From Thermosipho ferrireducens (lineage in GTDB: Bacteria > Thermotogota > Thermotogae > Thermotogales > Fervidobacteriaceae): a stretch of DNA of 64,000 nucleotides. Of the stretch, positions 10,152 through 20,269 are shown piece by piece (positions within the stretch are counted from its first letter, which is position 1; every line of letters begins with the position of its first letter). The notes under the pieces were generated by a model. It made no database searches. It was not told where the DNA came from and was given only the letters and a program-made list of their open reading frames with translations. A program made the position numbers and the translations under genes. The stretch spans positions 1,240,001 through 1,304,000 of the forward strand of contig NZ_CP071446.1 of NCBI RefSeq assembly GCF_017358165.1, written 5' to 3'.

Positions 10152-11454
10152 AGATTTCGCAGCTTACGATTTCTGGTTGAAACCGTTAGGTTTGCTTTAT
10201 GTTGGTTCATATTTAAAAAAATTAGGTTTTGAAGTATTTTTAATTGATCTTATGAACCGGCATGATAAAAGATTACATGATTATGTCCAGGTTCCAAAAG
10301 ACAAATTTTATAAAACAGGAAAATTTCCTTATACAAAAATCGAAAAGCCATCTGTATTATCATTTGTTCCACGAACATATAAAAGGTATGGTGCACCCAA
10401 GGAGTATTTTTATGATAAACTTAGAGAAATAGGAAAAGTTGATATAGTTTTTGTTACTTCTACATTAACTTATTGGTATCCGGGATACTGGGAAACTATA
10501 AAAACAATTAAACAGGTTTTGGGTAGAAAAGTACCTATTGTTTTTGGAGGGTTTTACGTTAGAAATTTACCGTACCACGCTAAAAAATCAGGAGCCTACA
10601 TTTTTTCCAGCAGCGAATTAAATTTGCTTCCGAAAGTTTTAAGTAATTTGTTGGACGTGGATCTTTCAGTTGAGGTGTTTGATTGGTTTGAAGAGCTGGA
10701 ACCAGCGTATGACCTGTATGAAAATGTAGGATATCTTGTTCTTACTACTACACTTGGTTGTACTTTTAGATGTACTTATTGTATAGCCCATAGAATCTGG
10801 AATAAAATCAAATTTAGAGAGATATTTCGCACTGTTGAAACAATAGAAAAATATGTAAATTATTTCGATGTAAAAGATGTGGTTTTTTTTGATGATGCGA
10901 TACTTGTAAATTCGCATAAACATTTTAAACCGTTGTTAAAAGAACTTATAAAAAAAGATTTGAAAGTGAATTATCATCTTCCAAATGGTATACATGCCAG
11001 ACTTTTGGATAAAGAAACTGCGGAACTTTTAAAAGAAGCGGGATTTAAAACTATAAAACTGGGATATGAAACTTCTGGAGATTTGCAAATTAAGACAGGT
11101 GGTAAAGTTGTTGATAGGGATTTAATAAAAGCGGCCAGGTTGTTAAGAGATGTCGGTTTCACAGAAAGAGAAGTATCTGCGTATATAATGATTAATATCC
11201 CGGATCAGAAAGAAGAAGAAGTTGTTCAGGCAATGAAAATTTGCAGGGAAGAAGGGATAGGGTTTTCTCTAAATGAATATACGCCAATCGTTGGAACAGA
11301 TGATTGGATAGAGCTGGTAAACAAAGGAGCACTCAGGGGGAATGAAGATCCTGTTTTGTTGAATAACACGGTTTTACCATTTTGGTGGAAGTATGGAATG
11401 GATGAAAAAAAGATACAGTTTTTAAAACAAAAAGCAAGAGAGTTAAAAAGTTAA
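10120..11454 (+). CDS. B12-binding-type radical SAM protein
   Basis: A 444-residue protein with an N-terminal Rossmann/cobalamin-type domain (MKALLINPW, then GLLYVGSYLKKLGFEV) and a radical SAM core whose iron-sulfur motif is CTFRCTYC at about residue 218, after TTTLGC. Such proteins modify lipids, tetrapyrroles, RNA or natural products, and this one's substrate is unknown. The DxHxxG cobalamin motif is not evident, so cobalamin use is uncertain. It starts inside coaX with AGGGGGAT about 12 nt upstream. Confidence 0.82.
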   Translation: MKALLINPWIEDFAAYDFWLKPLGLLYVGSYLKKLGFEVFLIDLMNRHDKRLHDYVQVPKDKFYKTGKFPYTKIEKPSVLSFVPRTYKRYGAPKEYFYDKLREIGKVDIVFVTSTLTYWYPGYWETIKTIKQVLGRKVPIVFGGFYVRNLPYHAKKSGAYIFSSSELNLLPKVLSNLLDVDLSVEVFDWFEELEPAYDLYENVGYLVLTTTLGCTFRCTYCIAHRIWNKIKFREIFRTVETIEKYVNYFDVKDVVFFDDAILVNSHKHFKPLLKELIKKDLKVNYHLPNGIHARLLDKETAELLKEAGFKTIKLGYETSGDLQIKTGGKVVDRDLIKAARLLRDVGFTEREVSAYIMINIPDQKEEEVVQAMKICREEGIGFSLNEYTPIVGTDDWIELVNKGALRGNEDPVLLNNTVLPFWWKYGMDEKKIQFLKQKARELKS

Positions 11455-11475
11455 GTAATAAATACAAGGGGGATT

Positions 11476-12090
11476 ATGGTGAACATAGTTGGAAAAGTTT
11501 TTGAAAACTTGGCTATAGGTTTTGTAGCTGTTATACTGGTAGTTTACCCACGAGAGTACTTTAAAGCATACATAATAACAAGATTTGGAGATGATACTCC
11601 CAAAAAGTTAGGAAGGCTTTCTTTAAACCCTCTGGTGCATCTTGATCCTATTGGTACAATAGCGTTTATAATGTTTAACTTTGGATGGTCGAGGCCAGTT
11701 CCGGTTATTCCAATGCGATTAAAAAATCCAAGGAAGGCTCTTTTAATAATTTCAGTTTTTGGTCCAATTCTTGGTGCAATAACGTTTATTGTCTATGGTA
11801 TAATAGCAAAAAGAGTGGAAAATTACTATTTATTTTCTACGTTTTATAGAGCAGCAAAATGGAGTTTGACGTATGCGCTGTTGTCTTTGTTTCCTATTCC
11901 ACCGCTGGATGGTTCGAGAATTTTAGGTGTAATTCTCCCGGAAAAATATATCGACTGGTACATCAAGTATGAAGTTTATGGAGTGTTATTCTTATTAGGA
12001 TTGCTATTATTATGGGTATTACCGCTAATTATGAGTCCTTTTATAAATGTTATTGAAAGCTTAACAAATTTTATAATATATGGAGGGTGA
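11476..12090 (+). CDS. site-2 protease (M50) homologue lacking the HExxH histidines
   Basis: A 204-residue integral membrane protein aligning with the short M50B family: the segment after the motif (GRLSLNPLVHLDPIG, H55) and the second metal motif PPLDGSRIL (D145) are present. At the HExxH position it reads R26-E27-Y28-F29-K30, so both histidine ligands are replaced while the glutamate is kept. A zinc peptidase of the usual type is therefore unlikely, and a non-peptidase membrane role is inferred. It starts at ATG 11476 after AAGGGGG. Confidence 0.8.
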   Translation: MVNIVGKVFENLAIGFVAVILVVYPREYFKAYIITRFGDDTPKKLGRLSLNPLVHLDPIGTIAFIMFNFGWSRPVPVIPMRLKNPRKALLIISVFGPILGAITFIVYGIIAKRVENYYLFSTFYRAAKWSLTYALLSLFPIPPLDGSRILGVILPEKYIDWYIKYEVYGVLFLLGLLLLWVLPLIMSPFINVIESLTNFIIYGG

Positions 12091-12095
12091 GCAAG

Positions 12096-12350
12096 ATGAA
12101 CGAAAAAATAAGGGAACTTGAGGGGTTGGTTGATAGGCTTCTTCAGAAATATGATGAATTAAAAAAAGAAAACGAGGATTTATGGAAAGAATTAAATGCA
12201 GCTCTGGAGCGCGCCAATCAGCTTGAGCAGGAAAAAAATGAATTGGAGATGCTTATTAAAACAAATGAAGAAAGCGTGGATAATCTTCTGGGAAAAGTGA
12301 AAAGTCTGTTAGGAGCATTATCGGAGATAAATGGTGAAGAAAACGCTTAA
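12096..12350 (+). CDS. small coiled-coil protein (ZapB-like in form)
   Basis: About 84 residues with an almost continuous heptad pattern (LEGLVDRLLQKYDELKKENE onwards) and no globular domain. The ATG at 12096 is preferred over GTG 12087 because GGAGGG lies 10 nt upstream. Its stop overlaps the start of the ZapA-like gene. A short coiled coil next to ZapA suggests a divisome accessory role by context only; sequence similarity to ZapB cannot be judged for such a simple coil. Confidence 0.65.
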   Translation: MNEKIRELEGLVDRLLQKYDELKKENEDLWKELNAALERANQLEQEKNELEMLIKTNEESVDNLLGKVKSLLGALSEINGEENA

Positions 12351-12606
12351 TATTGGCTCAAAAAGGTTTATAATTGAAAGTGACAGTGGTGAAGAAATTT
12401 TGAATTACATCGAAAAAAAGGTGTCCGAATTAAAAGAAAAATATAGAGATATCTCGTCAACTGATGAGATATTATTGGCTATGTTATGTGATATTGCTGA
12501 AGAATATTATATATATGTTGAGAGAACCAATAAGATTATAAAGTCTATTAGTGATAAGGTTTCAAAGAAGATAGGGGGAAACTTTATTGAAGATAGGTCT
12601 TTTTGA
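12331..12606 (+). CDS. zapA: ZapA-like cell-division protein
   Basis: A 91-residue protein with the ZapA pattern: a short beta N-terminus (KTLNIGSKRFIIES), an early helix, then a long amphipathic helix (LLAMLCDIAEEYYIYVERT). ZapA bundles FtsZ filaments at the division ring. Starts at ATG 12331 after CGGAG and overlaps the coiled-coil gene before it and murI after it. The assignment rests on length and pattern more than on invariant residues. Confidence 0.6.
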   Translation: MVKKTLNIGSKRFIIESDSGEEILNYIEKKVSELKEKYRDISSTDEILLAMLCDIAEEYYIYVERTNKIIKSISDKVSKKIGGNFIEDRSF

Positions 12607-13390
12607 TTCTGGCATTGGCGGCGTTTCTGTATTAAAGAAGTTAGCATATTTAAACGGAGCACATTATATATATGTTGCTGATACTGACAGAGCACCATAT
12701 GGTATTAAAACTACAGAAACTCTGGAACGATATATATATGAAATATTGAGTTTTCTTCACCAAAAAGGAGTTTCGAAAATATTTGCCGCATGTAACACCA
12801 CCGATTCTATAATTTTAGAGAAAAATATAAATCCCGGAATAGAATATCACAGTATAATAGAGGCGGGAGTATGTGCCGTTAAATCGGATATGGTTGGAAT
12901 TATAGGAACAAATATAACTGTTCAAAGCGCAACATATAAAAGTAGACTGGAGCAATTGGAAAAAAGGGTTTTTCAAAAGGCTACGCAGCTTTTTGTTTCG
13001 CTTGTAGAAGAAGGCATTTTTTACGGAAGAATGGTGGAAGCTGTTGCGAATTTTTATTTAACTCCGCTAAAGAAAAAGAATATAGAAGAATTGATCCTTG
13101 GTTGTACACATTTTCCATTTTTAAAAGGAATTATTTCAAGAGTATTGCCCAACGTGAGAATAATAGATCCTGCTGAAGAACTTTCACATAATATAAGTGT
13201 GTCAAAAGAAAAGAGAGCATTTGTAGATTTTTATGTTACAGGAAGTTCTAAAGAATTTGAAAGAAAACTTAGACGTATAAATTTCAGAATACCATACAGG
13301 GTTCATAATCTTGATGTAAAACAAATTGAAAAGAAGGTGTATACTTTTGAAAAAGCTGGTAATATTAACCGGGTTATCCGGAGCGGGTAA
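12587..13390 (+). CDS. murI: glutamate racemase
   Basis: Makes D-glutamate for peptidoglycan. The 267-residue protein has GLFDSGIGG at the start, the first catalytic cysteine in AACNTTD near residue 67 (usual ACNTA/S) and the second in LGCTHFP near 167. The start is TTG 12587 after a GGGGG site at 12573-12578, within the end of the zapA-like gene. Overlap with rapZ downstream suggests coupled translation across the cluster. Confidence 0.93.
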   Translation: MKIGLFDSGIGGVSVLKKLAYLNGAHYIYVADTDRAPYGIKTTETLERYIYEILSFLHQKGVSKIFAACNTTDSIILEKNINPGIEYHSIIEAGVCAVKSDMVGIIGTNITVQSATYKSRLEQLEKRVFQKATQLFVSLVEEGIFYGRMVEAVANFYLTPLKKKNIEELILGCTHFPFLKGIISRVLPNVRIIDPAEELSHNISVSKEKRAFVDFYVTGSSKEFERKLRRINFRIPYRVHNLDVKQIEKKVYTFEKAGNINRVIRSG

Positions 13391-14186
13391 ATCAACAGCC
13401 ATGGGATTGTTAGAAGATTTAGGCTTTTACTGTATAGACAATTTTCCGCCGGTATTAGTTGATAAACTACTACCGGCTTTGTCTATTAATATAGAGAATC
13501 TTGTGCTTGTTATGGATGCAAGAAGTGGATACATAGAGAAATTAGTAGAAGTTGTTAATACAGTGAAAAGGAAATATTCTAACATAGTTCAGGTGATTTT
13601 TTTGATGGCAAAAAAAGAAGTTTTAATGAATAGGTTTGCACATACTCGAAGAAATCATCCGCTTTTAAAAGAATTCCATTCGCTGGAAAAAGCTGTAGAA
13701 AATGAGATTGAAAGAACTTCACCGTTAAAGGAAATGGCGGACATAATTATAGATACATCTTTTTTAAATCCACATGAGCTTAGAGAGAAGTTGAAAACAT
13801 TTTTGGAAAAATTTTCTCAGGTTTTTTCTGTTAGGTTTGTAAGTTTTGGGTTTAAGTATGGAATACCTCTGGATGTTGATTTTATCTTCGATGTTCGCTT
13901 TTTTCCAAATCCTTTTTATATTAATGGTCTTAGAGATAAATCTGGTAAAGATAAGGAAGTAAAAGAGTTTATGTATATGACAGAGGGTGTGAAAGAATAT
14001 TTGAGAATGATGGGAGAGCTTGTAAAATTTGCAGTTCAGAAATATGAAAACGAAGGTAGAATGGAGATAAATGTAGGTATAGGGTGCACAGGGGGGCAGC
14101 ATAGATCTGTGTTTTTTGCTGAAGAATTAGGTGAAATATTTTCTGAAAAGTTTAATGTCACGGTCGAACACAGGGATGTGAAATAG
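13347..14186 (+). CDS. rapZ: RapZ/YvcJ nucleotide-binding protein
   Basis: P-loop protein that binds GTP/ATP. In enterobacteria RapZ adapts small RNAs controlling glucosamine-6-phosphate synthase; its role in this lineage is not set. The P-loop GLSGAGKST is at residues 9-17, followed by LEDLGFYCIDNFP, and the C-terminal domain has GIGCTGGQHRSV near 250. I choose TTG 13347, preceded by AAGAAGGTG, which gives the normal MKKLVILTGLSG N-terminus. It overlaps murI by 44 nt and precedes the conserved yvcK and whiA. Confidence 0.93.
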   Translation: MKKLVILTGLSGAGKSTAMGLLEDLGFYCIDNFPPVLVDKLLPALSINIENLVLVMDARSGYIEKLVEVVNTVKRKYSNIVQVIFLMAKKEVLMNRFAHTRRNHPLLKEFHSLEKAVENEIERTSPLKEMADIIIDTSFLNPHELREKLKTFLEKFSQVFSVRFVSFGFKYGIPLDVDFIFDVRFFPNPFYINGLRDKSGKDKEVKEFMYMTEGVKEYLRMMGELVKFAVQKYENEGRMEINVGIGCTGGQHRSVFFAEELGEIFSEKFNVTVEHRDVK

Positions 14187-14187
14187 G

Positions 14188-15135
14188 ATGAGAATAGTGA
14201 CAGTAGGTGGTGGTACGGGAATTTCTACATTGTTAAAAGGGCTTAAACAATTTCGCGAGATAGAGTTGACAGCGGTTGTTACAGTTACAGATGAAGGGGG
14301 AAGTTCTGGTATAATACGTGAAGAATATTCCGTTCCACCTCCAGGCGATATAAGAAACAATTTAGTCGCACTGGCAAAAGATGAAGAGATTCTTGGAAAA
14401 TTGTTTAATTATAGATTTTCAAATGGGTTCCTTTCTGGGCATACAGTTGGCAATATTATCCTTACTGCATTGTCAAAGATTACCGGTAGCTTTACAAAGG
14501 CTATAGAATTAACTTCTGAGGTTTTAGCAATTGAAGGGACAGTTTTACCAGTTTCAGAATCTTTGATCAGGTTAGTTGCAGTTTATGATGATGGAACAAT
14601 TTCTGTGGGAGAAAAGGAGATAATGAATCAAAAAAGAAAAAAGATAGTAAATATATATATTGACAAACCAGATGTTTTTATTCTTCCAGATACAAAAGAT
14701 GCACTCGAGAACGCAGATGTGATAGTTTTTGGTCCAGGAAGTTTGTACACCAGTATAGTTTCTAATATAATAGTTAATGGTTTTAGAGAAGCAGTAAGAA
14801 AGAACAAACGTGCAAAAATAGTGTTCGTGGCAAATTTAATGACTCAGAGTAGTGAAACATACAACTTAACTCTTTCAGAACATGTTAAAATAGTGGAAAA
14901 GTATCTTAAAAGAGAAATGGACATTATTATTGTTAGCTCTTCGAAAATACCTGAAGAAATTTTAAAGAGTTATGAAAAGGAGAATTCAATCCCGGTTAAA
15001 ATAGATATGAATGATCAAAGGGTAATAGCTACTGATTTGTGCGATATAATTAAGGATGTAGATGGACGATTGAAATTGAGACACGATCCAGATAAAATTG
15101 CGAAGGTCATTTTAGAACATGTGAGGAGATATTGA
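14188..15135 (+). CDS. yvcK: YvcK/CofD-like gluconeogenesis factor
   Basis: A 315-residue protein of the YvcK family, linked in Bacillus to carbon-source-dependent cell shape and peptidoglycan control and known to bind UDP-sugars. Motifs: VGGGTGISTLLKGLK at 6-20, TDEGGSSG near 44, and PPPGDIRNN near 60. It begins 1 nt after the rapZ stop and ends 1 nt before whiA, the standard order of this cluster. Confidence 0.93.
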   Translation: MRIVTVGGGTGISTLLKGLKQFREIELTAVVTVTDEGGSSGIIREEYSVPPPGDIRNNLVALAKDEEILGKLFNYRFSNGFLSGHTVGNIILTALSKITGSFTKAIELTSEVLAIEGTVLPVSESLIRLVAVYDDGTISVGEKEIMNQKRKKIVNIYIDKPDVFILPDTKDALENADVIVFGPGSLYTSIVSNIIVNGFREAVRKNKRAKIVFVANLMTQSSETYNLTLSEHVKIVEKYLKREMDIIIVSSSKIPEEILKSYEKENSIPVKIDMNDQRVIATDLCDIIKDVDGRLKLRHDPDKIAKVILEHVRRY

Positions 15136-15136
15136 A

Positions 15137-16045
15137 ATGAGGTACACTTTTTCAGAAGATGTTAAAGGAGAAATTTGCCAGTTGGATATTTCGACTACAG
15201 AAGAAGCCAAAAGTGAGATAATAGGTTATTTAAAAGCAAAAGGTACAATAACCAAAACATCAGTAGAGATGTTTGTGAAGATAGAAGTAGGTTTTATTCC
15301 TTCTGCTCGAAGAATCATGAATCTTATGAATATTATAGAAATTGATAAGAAAAAGCTTACCATGATAAAAAATAAACTTAAAAGAAAGAGGGTTCAAATA
15401 TTCATTCCCATATCGGTTCTTGAAAAATTGCGTATATCGCCAATGAATCTCCCAGAATATATTTTTAATGATGTAGGTTTATTTTCATGTTTTTTAAGGG
15501 GAGTCTTTGTTGCGAGTGGTTCGTTGACTGATCCATCTAAGAGTTATCATTTTGAGATAGTTTCGTATAATGAAGATCTTTTGAATAAATTGAAAATCAA
15601 AATTAATGAATTTTTAGGGATTTCTGGGAAGGTAGTTAAATTAAATTATAATTTCAGGTATTATGTTAAACGAGCTCGTGATATAATAGAGTTGTTATAT
15701 TTTATGGGGGCTCAAAGAGCTGCGGACAAAATGGAAAGGATAGTTCAATCGCGAGAAATAAAGAGTGACTTTAATAGGTCACTAAATTTTTTGTCTGCTA
15801 ATGCGAAACGTACAGGAGAAAGTAATGCCAGGCAGATAGAGGTAATTAGTGAAATTATAAATCGTTTTGGAATAGAAGTTTTGCCAGAGGAACTTAGAAA
15901 CATAGCTCTTGCAAGACTCGATAACGAAGATTTGAGTCTTTCAGAACTTGGTCAGCTTTTTGATCCACCTTTAACAAAAACTATGGTGTATAATAGGCTG
16001 AAAAAAATTTTTAAGATTCATAAAGAATTAACAAATAACAAATAG
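15137..16045 (+). CDS. whiA: WhiA DNA-binding protein
   Basis: A 302-residue WhiA: an N-terminal degenerate LAGLIDADG homing-endonuclease fold (CFLRGVFVASGSLTDP near 117) and a C-terminal helix-turn-helix domain (LSELGQLFDPPLTKT). In Gram-positive bacteria it regulates division and sporulation genes. It shares the rapZ-yvcK-whiA order. Start ATG 15137. Confidence 0.93.
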   Translation: MRYTFSEDVKGEICQLDISTTEEAKSEIIGYLKAKGTITKTSVEMFVKIEVGFIPSARRIMNLMNIIEIDKKKLTMIKNKLKRKRVQIFIPISVLEKLRISPMNLPEYIFNDVGLFSCFLRGVFVASGSLTDPSKSYHFEIVSYNEDLLNKLKIKINEFLGISGKVVKLNYNFRYYVKRARDIIELLYFMGAQRAADKMERIVQSREIKSDFNRSLNFLSANAKRTGESNARQIEVISEIINRFGIEVLPEELRNIALARLDNEDLSLSELGQLFDPPLTKTMVYNRLKKIFKIHKELTNNK

Positions 16046-16062
16046 AATAGTGAGGTGGCATG

Positions 16063-16518
16063 GTGAAATGTCCTTTTTGTGGACATGAAGAAACAAGGGT
16101 ATTAGATTCTCGAGTAGATTCAAGTGGTTTTACAATTCGAAGAAGAAGAGAGTGTCTTCAGTGCAAAGCGAGGTTTACAACGTACGAGAGATACGAATCT
16201 GGGCCGGTATTTGTTGTAAAAAAAGATGGAAGACGTGAAAAATTTAATAGGCAAAAAATACTTAATGGTGTTATGAAAGCGTGTGAAAAAAGGCCTGTTC
16301 CTTTAGAGAATATGGAAAAAGCAGTGGATACTGTGATAAGCAAATTGCAGAAATCTGGTAACCTTGAAGTTTCTACTGCTGAAATAGGAACGCTTGTTAT
16401 GGAACAGCTTAAGGCTCTTGATGAAGTTGCCTATGTCAGATTTGCGTCGGTGTATAAAGATTTTAGAGAAATTGATCAGTTTCTTGAACTTGTTGAAGAA
16501 TTAAAAAATCAAAAATAG
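16063..16518 (+). CDS. nrdR: ribonucleotide reductase repressor NrdR
   Basis: Zinc-ribbon and ATP-cone repressor of ribonucleotide reductase genes. Cysteine pairs CPFC and CLQC form the ribbon, followed by RFTTYERYE and the ATP-cone ([16 protein letters not shown]). I place the start at GTG 16063, which gives the usual M-K-C-P-F-C-G beginning and better spacing from GAGGTGG (16052-16058) than ATG 16060. The protein is 151 residues, a normal size. No reductase gene is in the window. Confidence 0.93.
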   Translation: MKCPFCGHEETRVLDSRVDSSGFTIRRRRECLQCKARFTTYERYESGPVFVVKKDGRREKFNRQKILNGVMKACEKRPVPLENMEKAVDTVISKLQKSGNLEVSTAEIGTLVMEQLKALDEVAYVRFASVYKDFREIDQFLELVEELKNQK

Positions 16519-16538
16519 AAGATTTAGGAGGTGCTAAT

Positions 16539-17015
16539 ATGGCAAAAAGCAAAGATACTATTTTTCTTACTAAAGAAGGATATGAAAAATTAAGACGTGA
16601 ACTTGATACATTAAAGGAAAAGCTTATGTTTGAAATAGCTGAAAGAATAAAAGAAGCAAGAGAGTTAGGGGATCTTTCTGAAAATTCAGAATATCAGGAA
16701 GCCAAAAATGAACGGGGAAGAATAGCGGCTCGAATTAATGAACTGGAAAATATGTTGTCAAAAGCAGAGGTTATATCCGACCTGGATACAAATACTGTTA
16801 ACATAGGTAATTGGGTAATCATAAAAAACCTGGATACAAGTGAGCAGACAAAGATTCAATTGGTTACACCTCACGAGGCGGATGTTTTTAATAACAAAAT
16901 AAGTATTGAATCTCCACTTGGAAGGGCGCTTGTAGGAAAAAGAATGGGAGAAGTAGTTAAGATAAAGGCTCCAAAAGGAGCTTTTAAATATGAAATAATA
17001 GGTATACAGGTTTAG
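16539..17015 (+). CDS. greA: transcription elongation factor GreA
   Basis: Rescues backtracked RNA polymerase by stimulating transcript cleavage. The 158-residue protein has the coiled-coil with the acidic tip ([16 protein letters not shown]) near residues 44-59 and the C-terminal FKBP-like domain ([14 protein letters not shown]). Strong AGGAGG site. It sits between nrdR and lysS; greA-lysS pairing is common in bacteria. Confidence 0.96.
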   Translation: MAKSKDTIFLTKEGYEKLRRELDTLKEKLMFEIAERIKEARELGDLSENSEYQEAKNERGRIAARINELENMLSKAEVISDLDTNTVNIGNWVIIKNLDTSEQTKIQLVTPHEADVFNNKISIESPLGRALVGKRMGEVVKIKAPKGAFKYEIIGIQV

Positions 17016-17026
17016 GAGGGATAGTT

Positions 17027-18535
17027 TTGCTTAAGGAGTTTAAAGAACAACGTCTTAAAGAGATTTCTGAGATTCGAAAAGCAGGGATAAATCCATATCC
17101 TTACAAATTTAATAAAACACATAGTAGTAAAGATATTATAGAAAATTTTTCTCGATTAGAAAACGGACAGGTAGATGAAAAATCATTTGTTGCGATTGCC
17201 GGGAGAATTATGTCTTTAAGAAAGCATGGAAAGAGCGCGTTTTTTCATTTAAAAGATTTTGAAGGTAGAATACAGGCCTATATAAGAAAAGACATGGTAG
17301 AGGAAAGAACTTTTGACTTTTTCAAAAAATATATTTCCATAGGTGATATTGTAGGGATAAAGGGGAATGTTTTTAAAAGCAAAACTGGTGAAATTACAGT
17401 TTTGGTGAAAGAAATAGAGCTGTTGAACAAACCACTTAGACCTATGCCAGAAAAATGGCATGGAATAAAAGACAAAGAATTGCTATACAGACAGAGATAC
17501 GTTGATATGATAGCTAATGATGAGACAGTTAAACGATTTAAAATACGGTTTGAAGTAATCAAACTTATAAGGGATTTTCTCAACTCAAAAGGGTTTATAG
17601 AGGTAGAAACCCCAATCCTTGAGCATGTTACTGGAGGAGCATCTGCCAGACCGTTTGAAACTCGTTTGAACGTGTTTGATATTCCGATGTACTTAAGAAT
17701 AGCAACTGAATTATATTTGAAAAGATTTATTGTTGGTGGTTTTGAAAAAGTTTACGAGATAGGAAAAAACTTTAGGAATGAGGGGCTATCTTATAAGCAT
17801 CACCCGGAATTTACATCAATAGAGGTGTATCAGGCATATGCAGATTATAACGATATGATGGAACTTACTGAAGAATTAATAACGTTTATAGTAGAAAAGA
17901 TTTTTGGAACGACAAAAGTTAATTATCAGGGTATAGAAATCGATTTTACAAGGCCATGGAGAAGGGTAAAAATGCGAGACTTTATAAAGGAACACCTTGA
18001 CGTTGATATACTGGAAGATTCTAATGAAAAACTTTTAGAAACGCTAAAATTCCATGAGGTAGAAGTGGAGATTAACGATAGAGGACATATGATAGAAAAA
18101 TTGTGGGATCTTGTTGAGGACAAAGTAGTGCAACCAACGTTTCTTTTAGAGCATCCTGTTGAGATATCACCACTTGCAAAGCGACACAGAGAAGATCCCC
18201 GTGTAACTGAAAGATTCGAATTGATCATTTATGGACGGGAAATGGCCAACGCTTTCAGTGAGCTAAATGATCCTGTTGATCAATACGAGCGATTTTTAAA
18301 GCAAATGGAACTTCGTGAAGCAGGAGATGAAGAAGCACAAATGATGGATAAAGATTTTGTAAGGGCTCTTGAGTATGGAATGCCACCTACTGGTGGTCTG
18401 GGAATAGGTATAGATAGACTTGTAATGTTGCTCACAGATTCTCCAACAATTCGTGATGTTATTGCTTTTCCACTTGTAAGGCCTGTATCTTTTGAAGAGG
18501 AAGAAATGGAAGTAGAAAGGGGAGTAGAAGAATGA
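17027..18535 (+). CDS. lysS: lysyl-tRNA synthetase, class II
   Basis: Charges tRNA-Lys. The 502-residue protein has an N-terminal OB-fold anticodon domain and class II motifs: motif 1 around [21 protein letters not shown], motif 2 [15 protein letters not shown], and motif 3 [15 protein letters not shown] start at 17027 after AGGAGGG (17014-17020). The TGA stop overlaps the next gene's ATG (ATGA). Confidence 0.96.
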   Translation: MLKEFKEQRLKEISEIRKAGINPYPYKFNKTHSSKDIIENFSRLENGQVDEKSFVAIAGRIMSLRKHGKSAFFHLKDFEGRIQAYIRKDMVEERTFDFFKKYISIGDIVGIKGNVFKSKTGEITVLVKEIELLNKPLRPMPEKWHGIKDKELLYRQRYVDMIANDETVKRFKIRFEVIKLIRDFLNSKGFIEVETPILEHVTGGASARPFETRLNVFDIPMYLRIATELYLKRFIVGGFEKVYEIGKNFRNEGLSYKHHPEFTSIEVYQAYADYNDMMELTEELITFIVEKIFGTTKVNYQGIEIDFTRPWRRVKMRDFIKEHLDVDILEDSNEKLLETLKFHEVEVEINDRGHMIEKLWDLVEDKVVQPTFLLEHPVEISPLAKRHREDPRVTERFELIIYGREMANAFSELNDPVDQYERFLKQMELREAGDEEAQMMDKDFVRALEYGMPPTGGLGIGIDRLVMLLTDSPTIRDVIAFPLVRPVSFEEEEMEVERGVEE

Positions 18536-20160
18536 GAAGATGGTTTGAGAAAACAAGGGAAGTTATTATCTGGGCAATTGCTATAGCGTTTGTAGTGGGA
18601 ATAGCTTTATGGTCATTAACTTCTTATTTTTACGGAAGAAAGCAAGGAAATGTTAAATACACTGTCAACGATGCAGTTGCTTATTTAACAAAAGATGGGA
18701 CTGCTCTTGAAAATTCGACTTATTGGGTTTTTCCATGGGAAGTTGAAACTTCTTATAATCAGGCGTTATCTTATTATAAAATTTCCAATATTGATCCAAT
18801 ATTTGAAGAACCTATGTTAAAAACCTCAGTTTTAAATGATCTTTTAAACACAAAACTAATTTTGTATTATAGCGAAGCAAACAAAATTCACCCTTCAAAA
18901 GATGAGATTAACGCAGAATTAAAAAAACAGGTTGACCAGATTAATCAAAATAAACAATTGGTGGAATACATAAAGCAGAAATATGGAAGCGTTAGCAATT
19001 ATGAAAAGCAAATCGAACCTGATGTGGAAAAATATCTTACTGTAAATAAGGTAAAAGAGACTATAGGCAGTGTTTCAGAAGAAGAGATAAAAAAATACTA
19101 TGAGGAAAATAAGGAGGCATTGGTGCAAAAATATGACAACGCCAATGTTGATTATGTATATTTCACCAGCGATGCGAGTGCTCAAAAATTTATTCAAGAT
19201 GCAATGATGATAGGATTTCAGCAAGCTGCAACTAATATGAATGTGGATGTTAGAAACATCGCGCAATTTAAGAGAGGATTTGTGCCGGAAGAGTATGAAA
19301 GAAGTATATTTAGTGGAACAAACACAATGGTGGGTCCTGTTCCTATAGGAAATAGTTTTTTTGTATTTAATGTAAAAGATGTTAAAACTGTTGATACATT
19401 CGAAAAATTTTCTCTTTCCAGTGGATATCAGGATATTCTGAATAAACTTAAGACAGAAAGATTCAATAGTAAAATTGAAACTTTTAGAAATGAAAATAAC
19501 ATTGATTTTGTCATCACTGATCCAGTATACAAAACATGGAATCTTGTACTTAACACTTCCGGGAAAGATTTAATAGATGTTTATAAGCAGTTGTATGAAA
19601 CAGTTTTTGATGGAACAAGCGTTAATACCCAAACACCTCTTGAAATCCAGACGGCATTTATAACACTTGTGGATAAGATGCGTTCTGCTACTGAGATAAC
19701 AGACGATCCCAACTTTAATATGGTATTGCTTGATGCAGAAAAAGATGCAAAAAAGGTAATAGAGAACGTTTATAATGAATACTCGAGTTCATTTAACGCT
19801 GCCAAAAAAATGAAAGAAATTCATCCAGAAAATACAAAAGTGCTTTACAATTATTATGGATTGCTCTATTCTCGTATAAAACCGTATCTTGAATACGGTA
19901 TGATGCAAAACGTTGTTAATGATTTTATAGATCTTTACAATGGATTTAATACAATAGCAAATGCTACAGACGCAACTCTTGACATGAAGGCAGAAGTGTT
20001 ATACAACCTTTATGAAATAAACAAAATGCTTGGAGACGCTACAACAGCCAGAGTTTACCTTGAAAAGCTTCAAAAGGCAACACCAGATTACATGGATTAT
20101 GATTCGGCTTATTCAGAGCTTGATACCATGCTCTCATCTACTTCGACTGAAAACAAATAA
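18532..20160 (+). CDS. membrane-anchored SurA/PrsA-like chaperone
   Basis: A 542-residue protein with one N-terminal membrane segment ([16 protein letters not shown] at about 15-30), a SurA_N-like helical part ([23 protein letters not shown]), a degenerate parvulin-like stretch (ending [16 protein letters not shown] near 285) and a helical, TPR-like C-terminus. By topology it would act outside the cytoplasmic membrane in folding envelope proteins. Isomerase activity is uncertain. It ends the plus-strand run at a terminator. Confidence 0.7.
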   Translation: MRRWFEKTREVIIWAIAIAFVVGIALWSLTSYFYGRKQGNVKYTVNDAVAYLTKDGTALENSTYWVFPWEVETSYNQALSYYKISNIDPIFEEPMLKTSVLNDLLNTKLILYYSEANKIHPSKDEINAELKKQVDQINQNKQLVEYIKQKYGSVSNYEKQIEPDVEKYLTVNKVKETIGSVSEEEIKKYYEENKEALVQKYDNANVDYVYFTSDASAQKFIQDAMMIGFQQAATNMNVDVRNIAQFKRGFVPEEYERSIFSGTNTMVGPVPIGNSFFVFNVKDVKTVDTFEKFSLSSGYQDILNKLKTERFNSKIETFRNENNIDFVITDPVYKTWNLVLNTSGKDLIDVYKQLYETVFDGTSVNTQTPLEIQTAFITLVDKMRSATEITDDPNFNMVLLDAEKDAKKVIENVYNEYSSSFNAAKKMKEIHPENTKVLYNYYGLLYSRIKPYLEYGMMQNVVNDFIDLYNGFNTIANATDATLDMKAEVLYNLYEINKMLGDATTARVYLEKLQKATPDYMDYDSAYSELDTMLSSTSTENK

Positions 20161-20191
20161 TTTGAAGATAAAATTGCCTATTTATACAGTT

Positions 20192-20226
20192 AAGGCTCCA
20201 GTGTCAGATACTGGAGCCTTTTATTT
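20192..20226 (+). terminator. intrinsic terminator after the SurA-like gene
   Basis: An 11-bp stem (AAGGCTCCAGT at 20192-20202 with ACTGGAGCCTT at 20210-20220) followed by a T-rich tract. It ends the long plus-strand housekeeping run. Confidence 0.92.
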
Positions 20227-20269
20227 ATATTTTTTTATATGTTTTGAAATGTTGGGCTCTAAAAAAATT

